Shown here piece by piece: positions 1-5,992 of a stretch of DNA of 7,248 nucleotides. The notes below the pieces were generated by a model, which was not told the origin of the DNA, ran no database searches, and saw only the letters and a program-made list of their open reading frames with translations. The DNA is taken from NCBI GenBank assembly GCA_041917975.1, contig JAYRWN010000233.1, forward strand, positions 1 to 7,248. The letters run 5' to 3'. The position numbers and the translations under genes were made by a program. Source of the DNA: JAYRWN01 sp041917975. GTDB taxonomy: Bacteria > Bacteroidota > Bacteroidia > Chitinophagales > Saprospiraceae. Each line of letters starts with the position of its first letter. The stretch's first letter is position 1.

Positions 1-532
1 AGGCTTGATTTTTTCCAGTCACGGAGCCAAATCCTCGGACTATAACCGACGTGCCTCCGCCAGGCTGGGGATTCGAAGCTACCGTCAGCCCTGCAACTTT
101 CCCGGACAAGGCATCAATAGCACTGTTATTGCGGGTACGGGATATTTCTTCGCCTTTTACCGTAGTTACACCATACCCTATGGACTTTTCTTGTTTAGGT
201 ATACCCAACGCCGTAACAATGGCTGCTTCCAAAGTAATCCCTGCCTTTAAGGTTGCATTTATTATATTTTCAGCACCAATCTCTATGGTCTCCTCGTTAT
301 AACCGGTATAACTAAAAATCAAAAATCTGGCTGAACTGGGCACTTCAATTTGATAGCTACCATCAAAATCAGTAACCGTGCCAATAGTAGGGTTATCTTT
401 CACATAGACATTAACTCCAACCAATGGCTCCCCATCCCCACCTTTTACTTCACCTTTTAAGGAACGCTGAGCTTCAATCATGGCCCCCCCAGTTAAAAAG
501 AGAAACAGTGTAAATAATAAATTTAGCTTCAT
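1..532 (-). CDS. SusC/RagA-family TonB-linked outer membrane transporter, N-terminal part (cut by window edge)
   Basis: Reading leftward from an ATG at 532, 177 codons remain open to the window edge, so the C-terminal part (most of a roughly 1000-residue protein) is missing. Residues 1-22 form a signal peptide: a Lys, a hydrophobic run (LLFTLFLFL), and an IEAQ cleavage region. Residues about 24-97 are a carboxypeptidase-D regulatory-like beta-sandwich (SLKGEV, GEPLVGVNV, GTVTDFDGSY, FSYTGY), the usual N-terminal extension of SusC proteins. Residues 102-110 (EAAIVTALG) match the TonB-box-like segment. The plug domain follows, with IGYGV, DALSGKVAGLTV and SVIVRGFGS. The family imports glycans or other large nutrients through the outer membrane, together with a SusD lipoprotein that should lie beyond the left edge. 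The substrate cannot be told from this part. Family assignment is very secure. The start is fixed by the signal peptide. A run of seven G lies in the signal peptide coding region. Confidence 0.95.
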   Translation of the reverse strand, partial: MKLNLLFTLFLFLTGGAMIEAQRSLKGEVKGGDGEPLVGVNVYVKDNPTIGTVTDFDGSYQIEVPSSARFLIFSYTGYNEETIEIGAENIINATLKAGITLEAAIVTALGIPKQEKSIGYGVTTVKGEEISRTRNNSAIDALSGKVAGLTVASNPQPGGGTSVIVRGFGSVTGKNQA

Positions 533-663
533 GGCATTAGGTTTAGATGTACTCTGAATAGACGTTCAGGATGGACCAAATGTGAATCTAGCAACACCAA
601 ATGAAGCCACCGCATTGTTAAATGATCTGAACTAGTGTGAATATGCTGTCAATGAAATAAGCG

Positions 664-681
664 AAATTAATCTAAATTAAT
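664..681. repeat. 8-bp direct repeat, period 10
   Basis: AAATTAAT occurs at 664-671 and again at 674-681, separated by CT. A period of about one helical turn would put both copies on the same DNA face, as in some regulator sites. The region is AT-rich, so chance is a real alternative. Confidence 0.4.
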
Positions 682-720
682 GTGTTCAGTTACAGACGCC
701 TTCTTGGCGCACAACATTAA
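677..720. repeat. Compound inverted repeat (nested stems)
   Basis: The outer arms TTAATGT (677-683) and ACATTAA (714-720) are perfectly complementary. An inner stem, CGCC (697-700) and GGCG (706-709), encloses the loop TTCTT. It lies about 145 bp upstream of the susC-like start, so it could fold in a long leader RNA of that gene or act at the DNA level. There is no adjoining U-tract that would mark a terminator. The role is unknown. Confidence 0.35.
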
Positions 721-894
721 ATAATTACATTATAAACCAGAATAAGTGGCGACTATTAATTACAAAAAATGATTAGTAAAATATAAATACATTTAACATG
801 GCTCGCTCGTTACTATAATGGGCCAAGTTTTCTCACAGACCTGACTAAAAAACAACATTGGCAACTTACGGTTAACAGATGCTGTCTGCTTGAT

Positions 895-925
895 TTTGAG
901 TGTCATTTTTTAACAATGACATTTG
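895..925 (+). promoter_or_regulatory. Candidate Bacteroidota promoter for the response regulator, with operator-like inverted repeat
   Basis: A TTTG element at 895-898 is followed after 19 bp by GACATTTG at 918-925, which matches 7 of 8 positions of the Bacteroidota -7 consensus TAnnTTTG. This predicts a transcript start near 930-934 and a leader of about 35 bases before the ATG at 967. A perfect 7-bp inverted repeat (TGTCATT, 7-base gap, AATGACA; 901-921) fills the spacer and touches the -7 element. A bound protein there would block or reshape the promoter. Assigned by eye from consensus and spacing only. Confidence 0.5.
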
Positions 926-940
926 TCTAAAATGTTTTTT
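919..940 (+). other. Weak AT-rich hairpin followed by T-tract
   Basis: ACATTT (919-924) and AAATGT (930-935) can pair around the loop GTCTA, and T residues continue to 940. It resembles a very weak terminator or attenuator, but the stem has only two G-C or C-G pairs. It overlaps the predicted -7 element and transcript start, so most of it may not be transcribed from that promoter. Confidence 0.2.
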
Positions 941-966
941 CAGGTCTTGATTATTAACTAAAAGAC

Positions 967-1743
967 ATGAAAAAAATAACTATCGGAATTATAGAAGATG
1001 ATCCTCTGTTAGCTGAGCAATTAGATGAGCGGTTAAGACAAGACGAATCTTTTGAGGTTGTCGGGGTATGGTCAATGGGGTTAGAAGCGGTAGAAGGGCT
1101 TAATGATACCAGGCCAGATGCCGTGTTTCTGGATATTGAACTTCCGGACATGAATGGATTTGAAATCCTTTCCAGATTGTCTAAAGCATTAAAGCCTAAA
1201 ATAATTATTACCACAGTACACCAGGAATATGCGATAAAAGCGTTTGAGGTGACTGCTATAGATTATTTGATTAAGCCTTACTCTCAGGATAGATTGACCC
1301 AAACCTTAACCAGGCTCAAAACCCTGGTAAACTCAGTAATGATGACTAAACCTATCCAAATACAATTGGAAGAATTAACGTCCGCGATTCGCCACCTGCA
1401 ACAGGATCCTGCTTATGAGTTATTGCCTATTAAGTCCAGTGGAAAAATTTATATGCTACCCTTAAAACAAATAGAATACATCGAGGCATCGGGGTACTAT
1501 ATAGAGATATACCTTCAAGGTAAAAAACATTTACTGCGAGAATCATTAACCACTTTTGGAGAACACCTTGACCCCCGTCATTTTATACGTATCCACCGCG
1601 GTGTAACCGTGAATATTCATTTTATTCAAGAAGTGGAAAAAGTTAATCAGAATGATTATCAGGTAAAATTAAAAAACCAAAAAAGTTTCCGCATCAGCAA
1701 AACATATTTGAAACCATTGTTTGATCTACTACAAATAAAATAA
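967..1743 (+). CDS. LytTR-family response regulator (REC + LytTR DNA-binding domain)
   Basis: A 258-residue two-domain cytoplasmic transcription regulator of the LytR/AlgR/AgrA class. The N-terminal receiver domain (about 3-120) has the acidic pocket E10-D11-D12, the phosphoacceptor D56 in VFLDIELPDMNG, T82/T83 in IIITTVH, and K103 in the invariant DYLIKPY. All residues needed for phosphorylation are present. A linker (about 121-150) leads to a LytTR domain (about 152-255) with the typical FIRIHR (206-211), a strand with VNI (215-217), and ISKTYLKPL (243-251). The common Ser after HR is replaced by Gly-Val, a minor deviation. Length is normal for the family. No histidine kinase lies beside it here, so its kinase (usually a LytS/YehU-like HisKA-less sensor) is either elsewhere or lost. 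It is divergent from the susC-like gene and converges with the lipoprotein gene 22 bp away. Either could be a target, but nothing proves this. Confidence 0.93.
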   Translation: MKKITIGIIEDDPLLAEQLDERLRQDESFEVVGVWSMGLEAVEGLNDTRPDAVFLDIELPDMNGFEILSRLSKALKPKIIITTVHQEYAIKAFEVTAIDYLIKPYSQDRLTQTLTRLKTLVNSVMMTKPIQIQLEELTSAIRHLQQDPAYELLPIKSSGKIYMLPLKQIEYIEASGYYIEIYLQGKKHLLRESLTTFGEHLDPRHFIRIHRGVTVNIHFIQEVEKVNQNDYQVKLKNQKSFRISKTYLKPLFDLLQIK

Positions 1744-1765
1744 AACAATAAAGGGATGTTGCTAA

Positions 1766-2491
1766 CTATTTTTTGTGCTTGGTAATCACAAAATCAGTTA
1801 CATACAACTGACCCACCCATGGAAAACCTATCCAAAATCTAGCTGCCTGGAACTGTCTGATTAAAGCATAGGGTATTGGAATAGGATAAGTTAAAGAACC
1901 TTCCGCCCCATTTCCGGTCAACATGATGTCTGCCGATGGTCCTCCGGGGTTGAGATGCAATACTAAACTAAGGACAAAAGATTTATCACGGGGAAAAGAT
2001 CCAAAAACTGTTTGTTCATTATCATCAATTCTCACCCGATTGTTTTCTAAAAAATCCAGATGTAAAAATCCGCCATAAACATTAGGTGGTGCTGCCGGTG
2101 ACTCAAGGCTAAAACTAACTGTCTGCGAACCACTGGGTATGGTTATTGCGGCAATTATTCCATAATCTCCATCACCGCGAACTGGATTAAATACCCCCTG
2201 TAAAGCCACTAAATTATCATTATTCACAGGCCGTGTTATATGAGCCCATTTAATACTGGAGGGAGGGATAGTATCCACACGCACCCACCCAGCTAAACCA
2301 TCTGTGAACACTTCTCCGGTAGGTTGTAATTGTGAAGGGGGCTGTCCCACAGTATCCCGTTTAAAATTGGCTAATAATAGGACATCACTATTACAACCCA
2401 CCATGAGGACGTTCATACCAAATAAGATCAAAAGGAATAATGGGGAATTAATATTTCTTTTCATAGCGAAAGCTTTAGGGTAAGTGTTCAT
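1766..2491 (-). CDS. Putative lipoprotein of unknown function
   Basis: A 241-residue protein that I do not recognise as a named family. After a short basic N-terminus comes a hydrophobic stretch (PLFLLILFGMNVLM) ending in MVGC, a lipobox with Met at -3, so Cys33 would be lipidated. A second in-frame ATG at 2464 (residue 10, MKRNINS) gives a more standard 23-residue lipoprotein signal and may be the true start. The mature part begins with LANFKRDTVGQPPS, which resembles the opening of LamG/3-keto-disaccharide-hydrolase-like jelly-roll proteins. It continues as alternating beta strands rich in Gly and Pro (GDYGIIAAITIP, GGFLHLDFL, SFVLSLVLHLN, ARFWIGFPW), consistent with a single beta-sandwich of about 200 residues. 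There are no obvious catalytic motifs. It is probably anchored in the outer or inner membrane facing the periplasm or surface. It may bind a carbohydrate or protein; that is only a fold-level guess. Confidence 0.75.
   Translation of the reverse strand: MNTYPKAFAMKRNINSPLFLLILFGMNVLMVGCNSDVLLLANFKRDTVGQPPSQLQPTGEVFTDGLAGWVRVDTIPPSSIKWAHITRPVNNDNLVALQGVFNPVRGDGDYGIIAAITIPSGSQTVSFSLESPAAPPNVYGGFLHLDFLENNRVRIDDNEQTVFGSFPRDKSFVLSLVLHLNPGGPSADIMLTGNGAEGSLTYPIPIPYALIRQFQAARFWIGFPWVGQLYVTDFVITKHKK
1771..1793. repeat. Inverted repeat at the convergent gene ends
   Basis: TTTTGTG (1771-1777) and CACAAAA (1787-1793) pair perfectly around a 9-base loop. It covers the last codons of the lipoprotein gene and lies 28 bp after the regulator stop codon. 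The stem is AT-rich and has no U-tract on the downstream side for the rightward transcript. At most it could be a weak shared terminator between the two converging genes. Confidence 0.25.
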
Positions 2492-2633
2492 GTGTATATT
2501 TATGTTACCACTATCCCATGATTATTTGGATTTATATAACAGATAATTTTAATATAAGGCACAAGATTTGCTTTAATTACGTCCTGAACAGGCCATATGA
2601 ACAAAAGTCAGCCTCAAACTATTACTAATTATC

Positions 2634-3470
2634 ATGGATGCTTCATTTGTAAAACAATTGTTCCAACTTCACCACAACTCGAAAGGGTATCCCTCCCCGG
2701 ATGCTGTAGCAGCTCTGTTTGTTGACCTTATAAGTACTTTATTCCCGGACTTTGCCAAAATGAACTTCAGTTCGGCAAAGGAATTGGCCCTGCATATGGA
2801 GAGCATGAAATTGCAGCTAGACCAATTGTTGCATAGAAATCCGGAAAAAGGTCATCTTAATGCCGAAGCCGTAGCTAGTGCTTTTTTTGACCAGATCCCG
2901 CGGATATACCAACAATTAAATGAAGATGTAGATGGTATGTTTACCGGTGATCCTGCCGCAAAAAGCCGCAGTGAAGTCATCCGCACGTATCCTGGTTTTT
3001 ACGCCATCGCGGCCTACCGTATAGCACATGGCCTGCATAATCTTGAAGTCAAAGCTTTGCCTCGTATGATCACCGAACACGCACATAGTAAAACAGGAAT
3101 TGATATCCATCCGGGAGCCAAAATCGGATCACACTTTTGTATTGATCATGGAACCGGAGTGGTGATCGGAGAAACGTCCATTATCGGTAATCATGTGAAA
3201 ATATACCAAGGCGTAACCTTAGGTGCACTCAGTGTGCGTAAAGAAGATGCAGAAGTGAAAAGGCACCCCACCCTGGAAGACCGCGTGGTGGTATATGCCG
3301 GAGCGACCATATTAGGAGGAGAAACCGTAATAGGACATGACAGCGTCATCGGAGGTAGTGTCTGGCTAACTAAAAGCGTAGAACCTTTCACGAAGATATA
3401 TTATCAATCCAAAATGTATAATGGGGACACCGGTGAAATGGATTTGGTGATTTACAACGTGCAAGGTTAG
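2634..3470 (+). CDS. cysE: Serine O-acetyltransferase
   Basis: Makes O-acetyl-L-serine from L-serine and acetyl-CoA, the first step of cysteine synthesis in the cytoplasm. The 278 residues comprise a helical N-terminal domain (about 1-145) and a left-handed beta-helix (about 150-255) of hexapeptide repeats: TGIDIHPGAKIGSHFCIDHGTGVVIGE, then VKIYQGVTLGA. Key residues are visible: D171-H172 of the DHGTG motif and H211 in KRHPTLED, equivalent to D157-H158 and H193 of E. coli CysE by motif alignment. Length and layout match the long EpsC/SAT form common in Bacteroidota. The C-terminus ends in VIYNVQG and lacks the terminal Ile that in CysE inserts into CysK to form the cysteine synthase complex. 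The ATG at 2634 has no clear Shine-Dalgarno sequence, and no other in-frame start fits. It is followed one base later by cysM, so the two are almost surely co-transcribed. Confidence 0.95.
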   Translation: MDASFVKQLFQLHHNSKGYPSPDAVAALFVDLISTLFPDFAKMNFSSAKELALHMESMKLQLDQLLHRNPEKGHLNAEAVASAFFDQIPRIYQQLNEDVDGMFTGDPAAKSRSEVIRTYPGFYAIAAYRIAHGLHNLEVKALPRMITEHAHSKTGIDIHPGAKIGSHFCIDHGTGVVIGETSIIGNHVKIYQGVTLGALSVRKEDAEVKRHPTLEDRVVVYAGATILGGETVIGHDSVIGGSVWLTKSVEPFTKIYYQSKMYNGDTGEMDLVIYNVQG

Positions 3471-3471
3471 T

Positions 3472-4353
3472 ATGTTCATCACCGAACTGATTGGCAAAAC
3501 TCCCCTGGTGGAGTTACAAGTCCTGAATACAAACACAAATGTTAAGATCCTGGCCAAGCTGGAGGGACAAAATCCAGGAGGCAGTGTTAAGGATCGGGCT
3601 GCTCTCGGGATGATAGAAGGGGCTCTCAGACGCGGTGAGATAAAACCTGGCGATCGTTTGGTCGAAGCGACAAGTGGAAACACAGGGATAGCCTTAGCCA
3701 TGATTGCCCAGCTAAAAGGCTTGGAATTAACTTTAATCATGCCGGACAATTCAACAGCTGAACGGGTGCGTAGTATGGAGGCTTATGGCGCAAAGGTCAT
3801 TCTAACTCCAGCAGTTAAGACCATTGAGTATTCTCGCGAGCTCGCGGAAAATATGGCTGCAGAGCATGGATACTTTATGCTTAATCAATTTGCAAATACG
3901 GATAATCCCGGCCAACACTACCGTAGCACCGGGCCCGAAATATGGAAGGACACTCTTGGTAAAGTGACCCATTTTGTGTCCGCCATGGGCACTACGGGGA
4001 CCATTATGGGAGTTTCGAGATTCCTAAAAGAACAAAATCCAGCTATTCAAATCATCGGTACTCAGCCGACTGAAGGATCCAACATTCCCGGGATAAGACG
4101 TTGGTCTGCGGAATTTTTACCTAAAATATACGATCCTTCCCGCGTAGACTTCATCATCGACATCAGTCAGGAAACTGCCACCGCCATGACCAGGAAGCTG
4201 GCGCAAAAAGAAGCAATTATGGGTGGAATGAGCAGTGGAGGAGCCTGTGCGGCTGCCTTACAAGTGGCTAGTGAAATAAAAGAAGGCCTGATCGTTTTTA
4301 TTGTGTGTGACCGGGGCGACCGATACCTCAGTTCAGCCTTGTTTGAAGGCTGA
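3472..4353 (+). CDS. cysM: Cysteine synthase B (O-acetylserine sulfhydrylase, CysM type)
   Basis: A PLP-dependent fold-type II enzyme that replaces the acetyl group of O-acetylserine with sulfide (or thiosulfate, as CysM can) to give cysteine or S-sulfocysteine. The PLP lysine is K40 in NPGGSVKDR. The substrate-binding loop is TSGNTG (67-72), the phosphate-cradling loop is GTTGT (173-177), and SSGG lies at 254-257. Several features are CysM-like and not CysK-like: EATSGNTGIALAMIAQLKG, LIMPDNSTAERVRSM, IPGIRRW (205-211), and CDRGDRYLSS (279-288, with Cys279). At 293 residues it is a normal CysM length. The start at 3472 aligns with the family N-terminus (IGKTPLVEL). The cysE stop lies one base upstream (TAG-T-ATG), with AAGG just before, so translational coupling is likely. 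The pair forms a complete serine-to-cysteine module. Preference for thiosulfate over sulfide is inferred from CysM similarity only. Confidence 0.95.
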   Translation: MFITELIGKTPLVELQVLNTNTNVKILAKLEGQNPGGSVKDRAALGMIEGALRRGEIKPGDRLVEATSGNTGIALAMIAQLKGLELTLIMPDNSTAERVRSMEAYGAKVILTPAVKTIEYSRELAENMAAEHGYFMLNQFANTDNPGQHYRSTGPEIWKDTLGKVTHFVSAMGTTGTIMGVSRFLKEQNPAIQIIGTQPTEGSNIPGIRRWSAEFLPKIYDPSRVDFIIDISQETATAMTRKLAQKEAIMGGMSSGGACAAALQVASEIKEGLIVFIVCDRGDRYLSSALFEG

Positions 4354-4354
4354 A
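4332..4354 (+). terminator. Perfect 9-bp hairpin spanning the cysM stop codon (possible terminator)
   Basis: TTCAGCCTT (4332-4340) and AAGGCTGAA (4346-4354) pair fully around the loop GTTTG. The right arm contains the cysM TGA (4351-4353). Downstream is an A-run, not a U-run, so it is not a textbook intrinsic terminator in either direction. It may protect the mRNA 3' end, slow ribosome release, or end transcription without a U-tract. Confidence 0.4.
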
Positions 4355-4371
4355 AAAAGTAAGCACCAACG

Positions 4372-4392
4372 GAATGTTAGCGCTTCATTTTT
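4372..4392 (+). terminator. Weak terminator-like stem with T-tract after cysM
   Basis: AATG (4373-4376) can pair with CATT (4386-4389), with a self-complementary AGCGCT between them, and T residues continue to 4392. It lies 20 bp after the cysM stop. The stem is short and interrupted, so this is a weak candidate for the end of the cysE-cysM transcript. Confidence 0.25.
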
Positions 4393-4537
4393 CTAAAGGT
4401 TGTCGGTTAAAACTAAATAGAGATTAACATTATCTATAACTACTCATTGTACGGACAAAACAAGGTCAGGGTTGGTAATTTCCCGTAGAAATTTTAGTCA
4501 AAAGCAAGGAAAGCTCTAACTCAGATCCTACAAAACG

Positions 4538-5992
4538 TTATTCTTTCTTTTTTTGTAGTAAGAACCGTGACCCCGAATCAAATTCCATAATCTTCTCATA
4601 GTTCGATTGTAAAATCGGCCAATCGTTATAATCAATAAAATAAAAATCAAAGCGGCCATCGCCTTGAATAGATTTATCATAGACTAGAGGGGCAATTTGA
4701 TCCATTTTTAGGGTGACCCGGTAAAACTCAGCCGTCGGCATAAATAACCAGTTCGTACCTAAAGTTATGGGTTGCTCGCGGCCTTTGACCTGACTGTTTA
4801 ATTCCCGCATGACCGTTTTAGTATTTTTGTCATACCACCATTCCCGGCAAAAAGACAAATTAAGACAACGCAACAGATGCCAGGATAACAGGATGAGGAT
4901 AACCATGGACATCACCCTTTGATAAACAGGGCGCAGTTGATTGAGCCCGGAGATAAGCATAAGTGTAAAAGCGGGAATAAACAGAATCGCTTTACGATTA
5001 AAAAGATAAGACGAGTCCAGCCAAAGATGTTGGATGATCATCAGAATAAAAGCGCCTAAACCTAAACCACATAAGACTAAGGGTAATATGGTTAGTAAAT
5101 TGGAAAACTTAAAATAATAAATGGCTAAAAAAATACTTCCAATCAATCCCAGCAAGACGAACAATAAAAAGCACAAGGTGGTCTTGCCACCTAAATAATT
5201 CTGCCCATATAGAATATCCTGGGCCAGAATTTTCAGAGTATCCCAAGCGCTAGCTGCTCCATACAAAAATTCCCCTTTTTCTTTCAAAATGGAGATTGGC
5301 AATTTTAATAGAAAAAAGAGCAATAATGCAAAGAATACCGGTATTATTAAGGGCCCAAAGACTTTACGTAAATTGATCTTTTGCGACCATACCAAATAAA
5401 CAGAACAACTTACTTGCAGGCATAACAAACAAAAGATAAAATTAAGTGCGGTAAAATTGGCCATGATTGACAGGAATCCTGAAACATAAAGTCCCAGAAG
5501 AGGCCGCAATCCGGGCCATGGCACTTTAATATAGATTAGTAAATAATAAATTGCGGCCAGAAAAAAAGCAACAGACAATCCATATCCGCGAGCTAACCCA
5601 AAAAAATCAATCAGGTAGGGATTAAAATTGAGTAAAACAAATGCGGCTAGCGCCGTCAAAAAAGGCCAGGTAAACAATCTGACAATAGCAATACTATACC
5701 CTAAAAAAACTACCTGACCTAAAACATTGGGTAAACGGATAGTTAACTCACTTACACCAAACCAACGAACACTTTGCTGCATGAGTAAGGTATTGAGCAA
5801 GTGATTATTAGCAGTTTCCCAACAATGGGTAGAGAAAAAACACGGCCAGATGGGCTGAGTATGAAAAGCTAAAAAAGTATGACTCTCATCATGAGTCATC
5901 GACAAATTGGCTGCTCTGAATACGGAATAAATAACTAAAAGGATGGATAAAACTCCCATCCAAAAAATCGGTTTATAAATCCAGGTAACCAT
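4538..5992 (-). CDS. GT-C-like (GT39/ArnT-like) multi-pass membrane glycosyltransferase, substrate unknown
   Basis: A 484-residue integral membrane protein with about 11 hydrophobic segments (near residues 8-25, 88-107, 109-127, 138-155, 164-182, 184-202, 212-230, 271-293, 299-320, 335-350 and 358-376) and a soluble C-terminal tail (about 380-484). The first extracytoplasmic loop holds THDESHT (33-39), matching the acidic Asp-Glu catalytic motif of GT-C transferases. It is followed by NNHLLNTLL (62-70), SELTIRLPNV (81-90) and ARGYGLS (134-140), all seen in PMT/ArnT-like enzymes. NRKAILFIPAF (332-342) before the last helices also fits. Such enzymes move a sugar from a polyprenyl-phosphate donor to a lipid, glycan or protein on the periplasmic face; the acceptor is unknown here. 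Its ATG directly abuts the stop of bshB1 (TAAATG), so translation is probably coupled. No bacillithiol step is known to need a membrane glycosyltransferase, so the link may be operon sharing only. Confidence 0.8.
   Translation of the reverse strand: MVTWIYKPIFWMGVLSILLVIYSVFRAANLSMTHDESHTFLAFHTQPIWPCFFSTHCWETANNHLLNTLLMQQSVRWFGVSELTIRLPNVLGQVVFLGYSIAIVRLFTWPFLTALAAFVLLNFNPYLIDFFGLARGYGLSVAFFLAAIYYLLIYIKVPWPGLRPLLGLYVSGFLSIMANFTALNFIFCLLCLQVSCSVYLVWSQKINLRKVFGPLIIPVFFALLLFFLLKLPISILKEKGEFLYGAASAWDTLKILAQDILYGQNYLGGKTTLCFLLFVLLGLIGSIFLAIYYFKFSNLLTILPLVLCGLGLGAFILMIIQHLWLDSSYLFNRKAILFIPAFTLMLISGLNQLRPVYQRVMSMVILILLSWHLLRCLNLSFCREWWYDKNTKTVMRELNSQVKGREQPITLGTNWLFMPTAEFYRVTLKMDQIAPLVYDKSIQGDGRFDFYFIDYNDWPILQSNYEKIMEFDSGSRFLLQKKKE

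Larger units (their letters stand above)
533..966. other. AT-rich divergent intergenic region between susC-like gene and response regulator
   Basis: This 434-bp stretch separates two divergent genes. I found no coding sequence longer than a few codons and no RNA gene I could recognise. It holds an 8-bp direct repeat, a compound inverted repeat, and a plausible promoter with an internal inverted repeat just before the regulator; these are listed separately. I could not find a convincing TTTG / TAnnTTTG pair for the susC-like gene. The near matches to the -7 element on the minus strand (598-605 and 577-584) lack a properly spaced partner. Confidence 0.7.

Noticed and set aside
5..302. Two overlapping rightward open frames of about 80 codons
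   Set aside because: They lie antisense to the clearly conserved SusC-type coding region and show no family resemblance.
685..693. TTCAGTTAC as a LytTR-type half site, with ACGGTTAAC near 868
   Set aside because: Only partial matches to AgrA-like sites, and the two are about 180 bp apart, not in the expected tandem about 21 bp apart.
954..1214. Leftward open frame of 86 codons
   Set aside because: Antisense shadow of the response regulator receiver domain.
2525..2551. TTTG / TAATTTTA as a cysE promoter
   Set aside because: The spacer is only 15 bp and the last consensus base is wrong. Another -7-like match (2563-2570) has no -33 partner.
2597..2668. Short frame starting at ATG 2597, upstream of cysE
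   Set aside because: It is in another frame and overlaps the start of cysE. The peptide of just over 20 residues shows no leader-peptide signature such as a clear Cys run.
2916..3749. Leftward open frames inside cysE and cysM
   Set aside because: The sense strand encodes clear catalytic motifs of both enzymes, and the antisense translations look random.
4477..4493. AATTTC / GAAATT hairpin after the cysM gene as a terminator
   Set aside because: Six weak pairs and only two further T residues; common by chance in AT-rich DNA.
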